From Maricaulis maris MCS10 (lineage in GTDB: Bacteria > Pseudomonadota > Alphaproteobacteria > Caulobacterales > Maricaulaceae): a DNA stretch of 64,000 nt. Both the position numbers and the translations under genes were made by a program. Where the stretch lies: positions 1 to 64,000 of the forward strand of contig NC_008347.1 in the NCBI RefSeq assembly GCF_000014745.1, read 5' to 3'. The notes beneath the pieces were generated by a model that saw only the letters and a list, made by a program, of their open reading frames with translations, did not search any database and had not been told where the DNA came from. Shown here in pieces: positions 21,124 through 30,187 of this stretch (the first letter of the stretch is position 1; every line of letters begins with the position of its first letter).

Positions 21124-23328
21124 CTATTCGGCGTCGAGCGGATCGGTATCATCCATCAGCTTTTGCATCAGGAAGGTGTAGAGCAGTGCTTCACTGCGGG
21201 CCCGCTCCTCGAGATTGGCGGCGGCGGCGTGACCGCCTGCCATGTTCTCGTAGTAGAGATAGTCATGGCCCAGCTCTTCCAGAAGATGCGCCATCTTGCG
21301 GGCATGGCCCGGATGGACGCGGTCATCCTTGGTCGAGGTGTAGAGGTAGATTTCCGGATAATCGCCGTTCGCATCGACATTGTGATAGGGCGAGATCGAG
21401 CGCAGGAAACCGCCCTCATCCGGATCTTCCGGATTACCATATTCACCCATCCAGGACGCGCCGGCCAGCAGCGTGTGATAACGCAGCATGTCCAGCAGCG
21501 GCACGGCCGAGACAACGGCGTTCCACAGGTCCGGACGCTGGGTGTACATGACACCGGTCAGCAGACCGCCATTGGAACCGCCATAGACGCCGAGATGACG
21601 CGGGCTGGTGATGCCACGGGTCGACAGGTCCTCGGCGACCGCAATCAGATCGTCATAGATGCGCTGGCGATCCATTTTCAGGCCCGCCTGGTGCCAGGCC
21701 GGTCCGAACTCGCCCCCACCGCGGATATTGGCGACCACGTAGGCGCCGCCATTTTCCAGCCACAGCTGGCCGCGTGAACCGGAATAGCTCGGGCGGATGG
21801 AGACCTGGAATCCGCCATAGGCGTAAAGCAGGGTCGGCGTTGTGCCGTCCATAACCGTGTCTTCGCGGCGGACCACGAAATAGGGCACCATCGTGCCGTC
21901 CGGAGAGGCGGCTTCGAGTTGTTCGACCACCAGGCCTTCGGCGTCAAAGCGGGCCGGGATGGACTTGATTTCCTCGACCGTCAACTCGGCCGCATCGACC
22001 ATGAAATAGCTGTCCGGCGTCAAAAAGCCTTCGGCATTCATGAAGGCAACATCGTGATGATTGTCAGTGCCGCGCAGGCTGATCGTCATGTTGGCGGGAA
22101 CCGGAACGGTCTCCGACGACCATTGTCCGTCGGCAAAGTGGAAGGCTTCGAGACCGCCGACGACATTCTCGTCGATCGCGACCAGGAAGGCCGAGGCCGT
22201 CGAACCCATGCCACCCAGCGATTGGCGCGGGCCCGGCACGAAGACCGTGCGGACGTCCGGCAGCTCACCGGTGGCGGCAAATTCAGCCATGTTGAAGGAC
22301 AGGAGCGCGCCCTGCGGGAAGGTTTCTCCGCCCTCCACAGGTGTCCAGTTTTCCTCGATCGTGAAGACCAGCTCGCCCTGGTAGAGATCCTGGATCGACG
22401 ACTTGCTGGGCAGTGGCAGCTGCACCGGACCGGCGTCGGCCGGCAGGTACCACCAGCTCGTGTCGTAGAAAGTATTGGCTTCGGACGCCATCATGTAGAC
22501 GGTGCCGTCATGGTCCTCGGCGCGAAAGGCAAAGAGACCCACATCGTCCTGGTCGCCGCGCACCACTTCAGTGGCATCGGCGAGATCGGTGCCGCGTTCC
22601 CAGCGGTAGGCAACCGAGGGATAGCCCGAGCTGGTGGAGTCTTCCGGCGAGGTCGCCAGGCCGACCATCAGCGTATTCTCGTCGATCCAGCTGACCCCGC
22701 CCTTGGCTTCCGGCGTCTCGAAACCACCGTCGACAAAGGCTCGGTCGGTGATGGAAAACTCCCGGCGGACCGCCGCGTCGGAGCCGCCATCCGACAGTGT
22801 CAGAATGCAGCGCTCATAGGCCGGCGCCAGACAATTTGAGCCGCGCCAGACCCAGTTGCGGTCTTCAGCTTCGGACAGGGCATCGAGGTCGAGCACCACG
22901 TCCCATTCCGGCGCGTCGGTCAGATAGCTTTCCAGCGAGGTCCGGCGCCACAGGCCGTGCGTGTGTTCGGCGTCCTGCCAGAAATTCCAGATATAGCCGC
23001 CGGAATAGGAGCCGTAGGGAATGCGGTCCTCGGACTGGGCAATGGCCAGCGCCTGATCGTACAGGCCCTGATAGCGCTCATCGCCTTGCAGACGGGCGAA
23101 TGTGCGCTCGTTCTGACCCTCGACCCATTCAATGGCCTGCTCGCCCTCGACCTCTTCCAGCCAGACCCGCGGATCATTATTGGGATCGATTTCGACGATC
23201 TGGCGTTCCGCGGGCGCCTCAGGTGTCGTGTCGGCCAATTGGTCGCCCTCATTGCTGGCAGGCTGTGTGCAGGCCGCGAGGATGGCGGCGCTGGCAGAGA
23301 TCGCCCAAAACGTCTGATAAAATTTCAT
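21124..23328 (-). CDS. Prolyl oligopeptidase family serine peptidase, lipoprotein
   Basis: A 734-residue S9 family peptidase. The start at 23328 has GGAAGAG upstream and gives a lipoprotein signal with lipobox LAAC (C20), so it is probably anchored in the envelope. An N-terminal beta-propeller precedes an alpha/beta hydrolase domain whose catalytic triad is visible: S585 in GGSNGG, D669 in KDDRVHPGH, H700 in MAGGHAAAA. Oligopeptidases of this type cleave short peptides after proline. It is monocistronic, with a strong terminator downstream, and divergent from dapF 84 bp away. Confidence 0.95.
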   Translation of the reverse strand: MKFYQTFWAISASAAILAACTQPASNEGDQLADTTPEAPAERQIVEIDPNNDPRVWLEEVEGEQAIEWVEGQNERTFARLQGDERYQGLYDQALAIAQSEDRIPYGSYSGGYIWNFWQDAEHTHGLWRRTSLESYLTDAPEWDVVLDLDALSEAEDRNWVWRGSNCLAPAYERCILTLSDGGSDAAVRREFSITDRAFVDGGFETPEAKGGVSWIDENTLMVGLATSPEDSTSSGYPSVAYRWERGTDLADATEVVRGDQDDVGLFAFRAEDHDGTVYMMASEANTFYDTSWWYLPADAGPVQLPLPSKSSIQDLYQGELVFTIEENWTPVEGGETFPQGALLSFNMAEFAATGELPDVRTVFVPGPRQSLGGMGSTASAFLVAIDENVVGGLEAFHFADGQWSSETVPVPANMTISLRGTDNHHDVAFMNAEGFLTPDSYFMVDAAELTVEEIKSIPARFDAEGLVVEQLEAASPDGTMVPYFVVRREDTVMDGTTPTLLYAYGGFQVSIRPSYSGSRGQLWLENGGAYVVANIRGGGEFGPAWHQAGLKMDRQRIYDDLIAVAEDLSTRGITSPRHLGVYGGSNGGLLTGVMYTQRPDLWNAVVSAVPLLDMLRYHTLLAGASWMGEYGNPEDPDEGGFLRSISPYHNVDANGDYPEIYLYTSTKDDRVHPGHARKMAHLLEELGHDYLYYENMAGGHAAAANLEERARSEALLYTFLMQKLMDDTDPLDAE

Positions 23329-23412
23329 CAGTCTCTTCCCTCTGATGTGTGTGCCGCAATTAACACCGGAGCGGTGCTGGACGTAAAGGGACGGGAGCGT
23401 TATCGCAGCAGG

Positions 23413-24231
23413 ATGATCGCTCGTCTGATGAATGGTGCCGGCAACAAGTTCATCCTCGCCGATGTGCGCGGCCGGGCTGGTGTGTTCAACCTGTCGGCGG
23501 ATTCGGTGAAGGCGATGGCACGCGCCCACCCGTTCGACCAGCTTCTGGTGCTGGAAGACAGCGACACGTCGGACGCCTTCATGCGTATCTGGAATTCCGA
23601 CGGCGACGAGGTCGGCGCCTGCGGCAATGGGACCCGCGCTGCGGCCTGGGCGATGATGCAGGAAACAGGTTCCGACACGCTGAGCCTCGACACCGCAGGC
23701 GGTGTCCTGTTGGCCCGCGATGCCGGTCCGATGTCAGTCAGCGTCGACATGGGTGAGCCCCGCCTGGACTGGACGGAAATTCCGCTCGTCCGCCCGATGG
23801 ACACCCTTCAGCTCGACTTCGCCGTGGAGAAGGATGGCGTCCGGATCGAGGCACCCGGGGCCGTTTCGATGGGGAATCCCCACGCGGTCTTCTTCATCCG
23901 CGACATCGCCAACTTTCCGGTCACCGGTCTCGGCCCGGTCGTCGAGCATGCCCCGCTGTTTCCGGAGCGGGTCAATGCCGGTTTCGCGCAGATCCTGGAC
24001 GCCCGCCATATCCGGTTGCGCGTCTGGGAGCGGGGCGCCGGTATCACGGCCGCCTGCGGTACCGGCGCCTGCGCCGCGCTGGTCGCCGCACACAGGCGGG
24101 GCCTGTGCGATCGCCAGGCCATGATCCATGCCGATGGCGGCGATCTTTCGGTCGAATGGCGCAAGAGCGACAACCACGTCATCCTGACCGGGCCGGTCGA
24201 GGATGAAGGACCGATTGAACTGGACATCTGA
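23413..24231 (+). CDS. dapF: Diaminopimelate epimerase
   Basis: DapF converts LL- to meso-diaminopimelate for lysine and peptidoglycan synthesis, without a cofactor, using two cysteines. The 272-residue product has both: C70 in ACGNGTRA and C215 in ACGTGACAA, plus the conserved MGNPH (about 153-157). The N-terminus at 23413 (MIARLMNGAGNKF) matches the family start M-x-G-x-GN-x-F; the longer frame upstream overlaps the peptidase gene on the other strand and is rejected. It is not in the common alphaproteobacterial dapF-mtaB-ftsY arrangement; the next gene is 108 bp away. Confidence 0.95.
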   Translation: MIARLMNGAGNKFILADVRGRAGVFNLSADSVKAMARAHPFDQLLVLEDSDTSDAFMRIWNSDGDEVGACGNGTRAAAWAMMQETGSDTLSLDTAGGVLLARDAGPMSVSVDMGEPRLDWTEIPLVRPMDTLQLDFAVEKDGVRIEAPGAVSMGNPHAVFFIRDIANFPVTGLGPVVEHAPLFPERVNAGFAQILDARHIRLRVWERGAGITAACGTGACAALVAAHRRGLCDRQAMIHADGGDLSVEWRKSDNHVILTGPVEDEGPIELDI

Positions 24232-24339
24232 TCCGGTCAAAACCGCGATGCACGCGGCTGTGACTTCCAGACTTGGCAAATTCTCATATTATCCCCGAAA
24301 CGGTCGCAAGCAGGCCGCGTTCGGGGGGAAACTGGGCAC

Positions 24340-25662
24340 ATGGCATTCAAACCATTGATGACACTTCAGTCGCTGGCAATTGCCACGGCATTCATGGGCT
24401 TGCTGGCCCAACCGGCTCGCGGGCAGGACGAGGATGCCGTCGCGCCGACGCCGCAGACCATTGCCCTGGAACTGTTCAGCGAAGCCGGACGTTCCCTGCG
24501 GGCGGGTGACACCGAAAGCGCCCGCCGCCTGATGCTGGCCGCACTTGATCTAAAGCCGGCCCACCCGGCGGTGCTGCGCGCGCTGGTGACAATCGCGACA
24601 CGGGCCGAACGCGCCGAGGATGGTTTTGAGGCGCTGGATGGCATGGTCCGGGCAGGTCTGGTCTTCGAGATCGGCGATGAGACACTGGCCTTGCTCGAGG
24701 CGGCAGACAGTGACCGCCTGGCTGCCATCCAGGCAGAGCTGGTCGCTAATGGAGCGCCCACGGGGCGCGGTGAAATCGTCGCCCGCATCCATGCACCCGA
24801 CGCCCTTATTGAAGGGGTGGCCGTGGACATCGAGACGGACCGGATCTTCGTGTCTTCCGTCGCCCGGCGCGAAATCCTGCTGCTGGAACCCTTTGCTCGT
24901 GACGAACCGGTTGTCTTCGCTGACCGGGAGGACGGGCTGTGGTCGGTTTTCGGCCTGTTCGTGGATGACCGCACGCGGATGCTGTGGGCGGCCTCGGGCA
25001 CAGTTCCGCAGACACCGCTGGACGAAGGAGAGGCCGAGGGGACAGCCCTGTTCGCCTTCGACCTCGTTTCGGGCGAGCTGTACCGGCGCTACACGATCGA
25101 CGGTGCTGTGCAGATGGCCGATTTCGTGGTCCGCGATGGCAGCGCCTTCATTTCGGACAGCCAGGCGCCACGGGTCTATCGGCTCGACAATGTGTCCGGC
25201 GAACTGGAGGTCTTGGCCGAGGACCCGCGCTTTGTCAGCCTGCAAGGCGTGGCACTGGCCCGCGGAGCACTGTATGTCGCCGATTATTCCATGGGGATCT
25301 GGCGGGTTGACCTGGTCGATGGCAGCGCCAGCCTGGTGCGCGCCTCGGATGTCAGCCTGATCGGGATTGACGGATTGCGCCAGACCCGGGACGGCCGGAT
25401 CATTGCTGTGAGAAACGGCGCCGCGCCACACCAGGTCATGGCTATTGATCTCGATCCGACGGGCGTTGAAGTTGCCAATGTCGAGGTCTTGCTGCGCGGA
25501 CATGTGGCCATGAGCGACAATACCGAGCCGACCCTGGTTGATCTCGCTGACGGTCGGGCTTGGCTGGTGGCCAATGCCGCCTGGCCACTTTTCCCGGCTG
25601 ATGGGTCGGTCCCTGAAGAGACACGCCCCTCAACCGCGATCGTGGAGTTGGACCTGCGCTGA
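24340..25662 (+). CDS. Secreted protein with helical repeat and SMP-30-like beta-propeller
   Basis: A 440-residue exported protein. It has a signal peptide (about residues 1-28, cleavage near ARG-QDE), a helical TPR-like stretch (about 35-125: FSEAGRSLRAGDTESARRLMLAALDLKPAHPAVL), and then a beta-propeller-like region with repeated GVAVD, VFGLFVDDRTRMLWAA and LQGVALARGALYVADY blades as in SMP-30/gluconolactonase-type proteins. A run of G (GGGGGGAAA) before the ATG serves as ribosome site. Enzymatic activity is not demonstrable; a periplasmic lactonase-like or binding function is possible. Convergent with the next minus-strand gene. Confidence 0.8.
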   Translation: MAFKPLMTLQSLAIATAFMGLLAQPARGQDEDAVAPTPQTIALELFSEAGRSLRAGDTESARRLMLAALDLKPAHPAVLRALVTIATRAERAEDGFEALDGMVRAGLVFEIGDETLALLEAADSDRLAAIQAELVANGAPTGRGEIVARIHAPDALIEGVAVDIETDRIFVSSVARREILLLEPFARDEPVVFADREDGLWSVFGLFVDDRTRMLWAASGTVPQTPLDEGEAEGTALFAFDLVSGELYRRYTIDGAVQMADFVVRDGSAFISDSQAPRVYRLDNVSGELEVLAEDPRFVSLQGVALARGALYVADYSMGIWRVDLVDGSASLVRASDVSLIGIDGLRQTRDGRIIAVRNGAAPHQVMAIDLDPTGVEVANVEVLLRGHVAMSDNTEPTLVDLADGRAWLVANAAWPLFPADGSVPEETRPSTAIVELDLR

Positions 25663-25698
25663 CCAGACGGGTCTGCCGGATGGCAAATCTACACGCCG

Positions 25699-26076
25699 TC
25701 AACCGGCGTCGAGGCTCAAACCGATGCCGCAGGCCTGCTGGATGACCCGATCGGCGTCCTCTGCCCGCTGGCGCAGGGTCGCCAGCTGGTCGGCCGACAG
25801 ATGTTCGGCATCTTCGTTGTCGGCTATCAGGGTCGGGTCCTCGGAGATGCGTCGCAGGTCGGGTATGGCCAGTGCCAGCACATGCATCTGGGCATGGGTG
25901 AAACGTGAGCCGGCCTCCCGGACAATGCAGGTGCAGACAGGTTCCGCGAAACCGGCCTCTATGCAGACATGCTGAATGCCCGCGCCGTCTTGCGGGTCGC
26001 CCGCAAAAGCTGCGGAGGAGGTCATCCAGCCACTCAGTGCAATCGCCGCGAAACTGGCTCGTCCGATCCGGTTCAT
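25699..26076 (-). CDS. Secreted hypothetical protein with cysteines
   Basis: A 125-residue protein with a signal peptide (MNRIGRASFAAIALSGWMTSSAAFA, cleavage after AFA). The mature part carries four cysteines (HVCIEAGFAEPVCTCIVREAG and QQACGIG), which suggests periplasmic disulfides. I do not recognise the family. It is divergent from the lipoprotein gene at 26234 and convergent with the propeller protein gene. Confidence 0.7.
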   Translation of the reverse strand: MNRIGRASFAAIALSGWMTSSAAFAGDPQDGAGIQHVCIEAGFAEPVCTCIVREAGSRFTHAQMHVLALAIPDLRRISEDPTLIADNEDAEHLSADQLATLRQRAEDADRVIQQACGIGLSLDAG

Positions 26077-26233
26077 TTCTCCCCCAATCTGTCCGATATC
26101 ACCGATCCGGTGTTTGACGCCGGACCCGACGCCCCTATGCTCCCCGAGGTGAGGAGTCCGCCTGCTGAAACGGTAGAGGACGAGTCATATAAAATGAGGC
26201 GAGGGACCGCCAAGCGAAAAAAGGAGCCCCATC

Positions 26234-26761
26234 ATGAGGCGAGTTTTGATCACATTGGCCAGCCTGGCTGCCTTGGGCGGCTGCGCGACACCGACGCCCT
26301 ATCAGGCGGCCGAGGGCTCGCGACCCGGTTTTACCGAAACGCGGATCGAGTCCAATCGCTATCGCATTTCTTTCGAAGGCAACTCATTGACCGACCGCGA
26401 GACGGTCGAGACCTATCTGCTCTATCGGGCGGCCGAGCTGACCGTCGACAACGGGTTTGACTATTTTACCGTCGTCAACCGGGCGACCGACGAGGACACC
26501 CGGGTCATGGCTTCCGGCATTGGCCGCTCGCCCTATGCCGGCTTCAGCGTGCAGCACGCTTATTTCCATCCCCGTTGGGGGTGGCGTGGCTGGCACGACC
26601 CGTTCTGGGATGATGTCAGCTATCGCGAGAGCACGCGATATGAAGCCAGCGCCGAAATCTATCTGGGCCGCGGGACCAAGCCCGATGACCCCAGCGCATT
26701 CGGGGCCCGCGACGTGATGGACAATCTTGGTGACCAGATCGTTCGGCCGGTATCGGACTGA
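26234..26761 (+). CDS. CC0125/CC1285-type lipoprotein
   Basis: A 175-residue lipoprotein with signal peptide and lipobox LGGC (C17). The sequence TPYQAAEGSRPGFTETRIESNRYRISFEGN followed by ETVETYLLYRAAELTVDNGFDYF matches the Caulobacterales family named after CC0125/CC1285, function unknown, probably outer-membrane associated. The ATG follows a strong AAAAAAGGAG site. A bidirectional terminator follows at 26781. Confidence 0.88.
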   Translation: MRRVLITLASLAALGGCATPTPYQAAEGSRPGFTETRIESNRYRISFEGNSLTDRETVETYLLYRAAELTVDNGFDYFTVVNRATDEDTRVMASGIGRSPYAGFSVQHAYFHPRWGWRGWHDPFWDDVSYRESTRYEASAEIYLGRGTKPDDPSAFGARDVMDNLGDQIVRPVSD

Positions 26762-26780
26762 CCCGGTCGATCAAAAACAA

Positions 26781-26809
26781 AAAAGGCCGGGGCTCGCCCC
26801 GGCCTTTTT
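26781..26809. terminator. Bidirectional rho-independent terminator
   Basis: A 12-bp stem AAAAGGCCGGGG / CCCCGGCCTTTT with loop CTCG, with A-rich sequence on the left and five T on the right. It serves the lipoprotein gene (stop 26761) and the convergent TonB receptor gene (stop 26831). Confidence 0.93.
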
Positions 26810-26830
26810 CGCTGATCAATATGGTCGACG

Positions 26831-29074
26831 TCAGAAGTCGACCGACAGGCCGAACAGCACGGCACGTGGTGCGCCTGGACGGAGACCGGCCGGTCGGCGG
26901 GCAACGGTATAGATCTCGTCGGACAGGTTCCGGACCGAAATGCGGGCCCGGACCAGCTCGCTGACGGCATACCAGGCTGATGCATCAAGAACGGTGTGCG
27001 CATCAACGCTTTCAGCGGCCGGGATTGTGCCCTGCCCGGCGACAGTGCGGACCTCATCGACCCAGGACAGCGACACCTCGCCGCCGAAACGGCCGGCATC
27101 GAGCCCCAGGGATGCGAACATCTGGTGCTCCGGAATATAAGGCAGGGCATCACCGGCCTGGACATTGCCCCATGGCCCGAAACCCGAATTGAAGCCGGTC
27201 TGGAATTCGGCATCGGTCCAGGTGTATGCGAGCCGGACCGGCAGCTCGATGCCGTCAATGCCGGCGATCGCGGCCAGGTCCGCATCACCGGTCAGCTCCA
27301 GGCCGAACACATCAACCTTGCCGCCATCAAACTGGTCGCCAATCGCGCAACCACCGCCGGTGGAGTTGGTGCAGGTGCCGATCAGGTTCTGGTAAGCATT
27401 GAAGAAGCCGATCGCCTCGACGCTGAACATCTCATCGCGGAAGCGGGTTCCGAATTCCCAATTGGTCGCGTCCTCGGCCTCCTGGGTGGTCGAGCCTGGC
27501 GCCGGCGGCGCGAAACCACGATGAACGCCGCCGAACAGCGTCCAGTTGGCATCGAGGTCGTAGCGAACACCCAGACCCGGAACAAAGGCCTCGACGGTGT
27601 TTTCACGAACCGTCAGGCTGGCTCCGGTGCGGGTCGGGTCATTGCGGCCATAGTCTTCGCGGCGCAGCTCGATCTGCTCATAGCGCAGGCCCGGCGTGAC
27701 GACCCAGCGGCCGAACGCGATCTCGTCCTGCACAAAGATCGCGACAGCCTCTGCTGTTTCGATGCGGTTGGAATCCGAACCTGGCGCATCGACCGAGGTC
27801 AGCACCAGCTGGCCATTGTCCATCCGGAAATTTTCGCGCCACTGGAAACGATCCATCTCGTCCTGGTGCACGCGCAATCCGACACGCCAGCCATGGCTGG
27901 CATCGCCGAACGCGGCTTCACCGGCCAGCTCGAGCTGGACGCCTTCGGCGGCATAGTCGCGATTATTGTGCTTGATCAGTACGGCATCATCGGCCGAGAC
28001 CAGTCCCGCGCCACCTTGGATGATCGCGAACGCAGCGGCATTGCCGGTCGGGTCCGACAGGATGGACGAAATCGAGGCCGAGGACGCGGCACCGGCGCCG
28101 TCCGGATCAACCCGATCGAGCTTGAACCAGTCGCGGGCAAAAGTGGTGGTGTAGGCAACGGCTGACAGCTCGACGCCATTGGAAAACTCGGTGCGATAGC
28201 GCAGCGACCACTCGGAGTGCTCGGCATCCATCTGGTCGAGCTGGCTGGCCGCATAACGACGGAAGGGGTCGGCGGCGAAATCGGCGTCGGTCAGGCCGAG
28301 ATAGGTCTCGTTGGACAGCTCGTCGGAATACTGCCCTTTCAGCTCGAACATGTGGGTCAGCCCGCCCGCATCGAGCTCGACCCGCAGCTTGCCGACATAG
28401 TCCTCAATGTCATAGCCGGTCGACGCGTCCGACATGCCGTCGATGACCTTGAAGCCGTCAGCGCTGTCAAAGAAGCCCTCGATCAGGCCACCGATACGCA
28501 GCCCGTCACCGGCGTCTGTCATGCCGCCGATATGGGCGTGGGTCCGGCGGGTATTTTCATCACCGGCCCAGACCGTGACGCGACCGGACAGGTCTTCGGG
28601 GACCGGCGTCGACAGCAGGTTCAGCGAGCCACCCTGGCTGCGCGGGCCATAGCGTACCCCCGCTGCGCCCTTGATGACTTCAACACCGGCCATGCGCCCG
28701 GCATGCGGAAAATAGTAGGCGGCAGGGGCGGCGTAGGGTGCGGGCGAGATGAGGACGCCGTCTTCCATCAGGGTGATTTTTTCGGAACGATCGAGACCGG
28801 TGCCGCGCATACCGATATTCGGGCGCAGGCCGTAGCCGTCTTCTTCCTGGATATTGACGCCCGCCACGGTCCGCAACAGGCGGGTCACGTCGGCATAGTC
28901 ATGGACCGCGAGATCCTCGGCGGTCAGGAGGTCAGCCGAACCGGCGATAGCATCGGCATCGCCATTGAGGCCGATGACCGTGATCACATCCGTAGCGGCG
29001 GCCGTTTCGACCTGGCCATGGGCGGCGCCGGCAAGGGCGGCAAGAGCGGTGGCGGAAAGCAGAATTTGACGCAC
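26831..29074 (-). CDS. FecA-like TonB-dependent receptor
   Basis: A 747-residue outer-membrane receptor. The GTG at 29074 gives a good signal peptide (ILLSATALAALAGAAHG); a TTG further up is less likely. The plug domain has the FecA-type run GYGLRPNIGMRG followed by EKITLMEDGVLISPAPYA, then VEVIKGAAGVRYGPRSQGGSLNLLSTP. The barrel ends in SVDF with the terminal Phe expected by the BAM machinery. The likely ligand is a ferric chelate such as citrate, by homology only. There is no sigma/anti-sigma pair beside it. A Fur-like box lies at 29146-29164, and TonB/ExbBD are not in the window. Confidence 0.93.
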   Translation of the reverse strand: MRQILLSATALAALAGAAHGQVETAAATDVITVIGLNGDADAIAGSADLLTAEDLAVHDYADVTRLLRTVAGVNIQEEDGYGLRPNIGMRGTGLDRSEKITLMEDGVLISPAPYAAPAAYYFPHAGRMAGVEVIKGAAGVRYGPRSQGGSLNLLSTPVPEDLSGRVTVWAGDENTRRTHAHIGGMTDAGDGLRIGGLIEGFFDSADGFKVIDGMSDASTGYDIEDYVGKLRVELDAGGLTHMFELKGQYSDELSNETYLGLTDADFAADPFRRYAASQLDQMDAEHSEWSLRYRTEFSNGVELSAVAYTTTFARDWFKLDRVDPDGAGAASSASISSILSDPTGNAAAFAIIQGGAGLVSADDAVLIKHNNRDYAAEGVQLELAGEAAFGDASHGWRVGLRVHQDEMDRFQWRENFRMDNGQLVLTSVDAPGSDSNRIETAEAVAIFVQDEIAFGRWVVTPGLRYEQIELRREDYGRNDPTRTGASLTVRENTVEAFVPGLGVRYDLDANWTLFGGVHRGFAPPAPGSTTQEAEDATNWEFGTRFRDEMFSVEAIGFFNAYQNLIGTCTNSTGGGCAIGDQFDGGKVDVFGLELTGDADLAAIAGIDGIELPVRLAYTWTDAEFQTGFNSGFGPWGNVQAGDALPYIPEHQMFASLGLDAGRFGGEVSLSWVDEVRTVAGQGTIPAAESVDAHTVLDASAWYAVSELVRARISVRNLSDEIYTVARRPAGLRPGAPRAVLFGLSVDF

Positions 29075-29145
29075 GATGAATGTCCCGGAGTTTGCGTTTG
29101 CAAGTGATCCGCAATTACGGGCCAAATCACTCCGAGTCCACCGTC

Positions 29146-29164
29146 AATGAGAGTGATTTTCAGT
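29146..29164. promoter_or_regulatory. Candidate Fur box of the TonB receptor gene
   Basis: The 19-mer AATGAGAGTGATTTTCAGT matches the symmetric Fur form AATGATAATCATTATCATT at 14 of 19 positions. It lies 72-90 bp upstream of the chosen receptor start, a normal promoter distance. Confidence 0.45.
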
Positions 29165-29203
29165 TTCTGTGCGAAAGTGTCGCAACCGGGTCACAAATGC
29201 AAA

Positions 29204-29229
29204 GGAGCCGGACCTTGCGGCCCGGCTCC
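29204..29229 (-). terminator. Probable terminator of the SDR gene
   Basis: An 8-bp stem GGAGCCGG / CCGGCTCC with a partly paired loop, followed on the minus strand by TTTGC, lies 27-52 bp beyond the SDR stop. A second small perfect hairpin (AGCAGAC/GTCTGCT, 29239-29256) touches the stop codon. Confidence 0.6.
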
Positions 29230-29255
29230 AGAATGCGCAGCAGACTATGGTCTGC

Positions 29256-30038
29256 TTATTTAGGCGGCATGCGGGCGCCCGCATCGAGGCGGACACACTC
29301 GGCATTGATATAGTCGGACGTGACCATGAAGGCGACAAGGTCCGCATACTCTTCCGGCGTGCCGAAGCGCTGCGGGAATTGCAGGTGCGAGGCCAGCGAG
29401 ACTTTCACCTCTGGCGGCATCTGCTGGTAGATAGGGGTCTCGAAGAAGCCCGGCAGGATGGTGTTGACGCGAATGCCTTCACGGGCGAGGTCGCGGGCCA
29501 TCGGCAGGGTCATGCCGGTGATACCGCCCTTTGACGCAGCATAGGCCACCTGGCCGATCTGACCGTCCTGGGCCGCGACCGAGGCGGTGTTGACGATCAC
29601 GCCACGACCGGAGCCGTCGAGCGGGTCCAGCGTCATCATGCCGGCCGCCGATTTCGAGGCGCACAGGAAGGAGCCGATCAGGTTGACGCCGATCACGGTC
29701 TGGAAGCCCTTGGCCGAATGGGCCGAGACCTCGCCGGTCGAGGAGGACCGACGCGCCGTCTTTTCTGCCCAGCCGATACCGGCGCAATTGACGAAGACAC
29801 GTTCCTGGCCGTGGGCCTCGCGCGCCTTGGCCAGGCCGGCGTCGACGCTGGCTTCGTCGGAGACATTGACCTGGCAGAACACGCCGCCAATGTCCTTGGC
29901 GACCATCTCGCCGCGTTCGGCATTCATGTCGAAAATGGCGACCTTGGCGCCATCGGCGGCCAGACGGCGGGCTGTACCTTCGCCGAGGCCGGATGCGCCG
30001 CCGGTGACAATGGCGGCAATGGATGAGTCGAGTTTCAT
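29256..30038 (-). CDS. SDR dehydrogenase, 3-hydroxyacyl-CoA dehydrogenase type (HSD10-like)
   Basis: A 260-residue short-chain dehydrogenase. ATG at 30038 with GGGGAG upstream. It has the NAD-binding TGGASGLG, NCAG, and catalytic S-Y-K: the serine in NTASVAA and Y-x3-K in YAASKGG. The sequence around GVIVNTASVAAQDGQIGQVAY and the C-terminal RLDAGARMPP closely follow human HSD17B10, so 3-hydroxyacyl- or 2-methyl-3-hydroxybutyryl-CoA oxidation (fatty acid or isoleucine breakdown) is likely. It is divergent from the isoaspartyl peptidase gene, 149 bp away. Confidence 0.92.
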   Translation of the reverse strand: MKLDSSIAAIVTGGASGLGEGTARRLAADGAKVAIFDMNAERGEMVAKDIGGVFCQVNVSDEASVDAGLAKAREAHGQERVFVNCAGIGWAEKTARRSSSTGEVSAHSAKGFQTVIGVNLIGSFLCASKSAAGMMTLDPLDGSGRGVIVNTASVAAQDGQIGQVAYAASKGGITGMTLPMARDLAREGIRVNTILPGFFETPIYQQMPPEVKVSLASHLQFPQRFGTPEEYADLVAFMVTSDYINAECVRLDAGARMPPK

Positions 30039-30187
30039 GAGGCACTCCCCTTTATCGATCCCAGCGACATAGCGTGGTGCCCGGCAAAAGAAAATCCGCG
30101 GCGGCGGCTCGAAGGCGACGGAAATCCGGCTTGGGCTGTCCATACGAGCGATGCTAGAGCAGTCGAGAAACCCTAATTCCAACCGGG

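Noticed and set aside
26996-28165. A 389-codon open frame on the plus strand inside the TonB receptor gene
   Set aside because: The receptor gene has clear plug motifs and C-terminal Phe; the antisense frame shows no family features.
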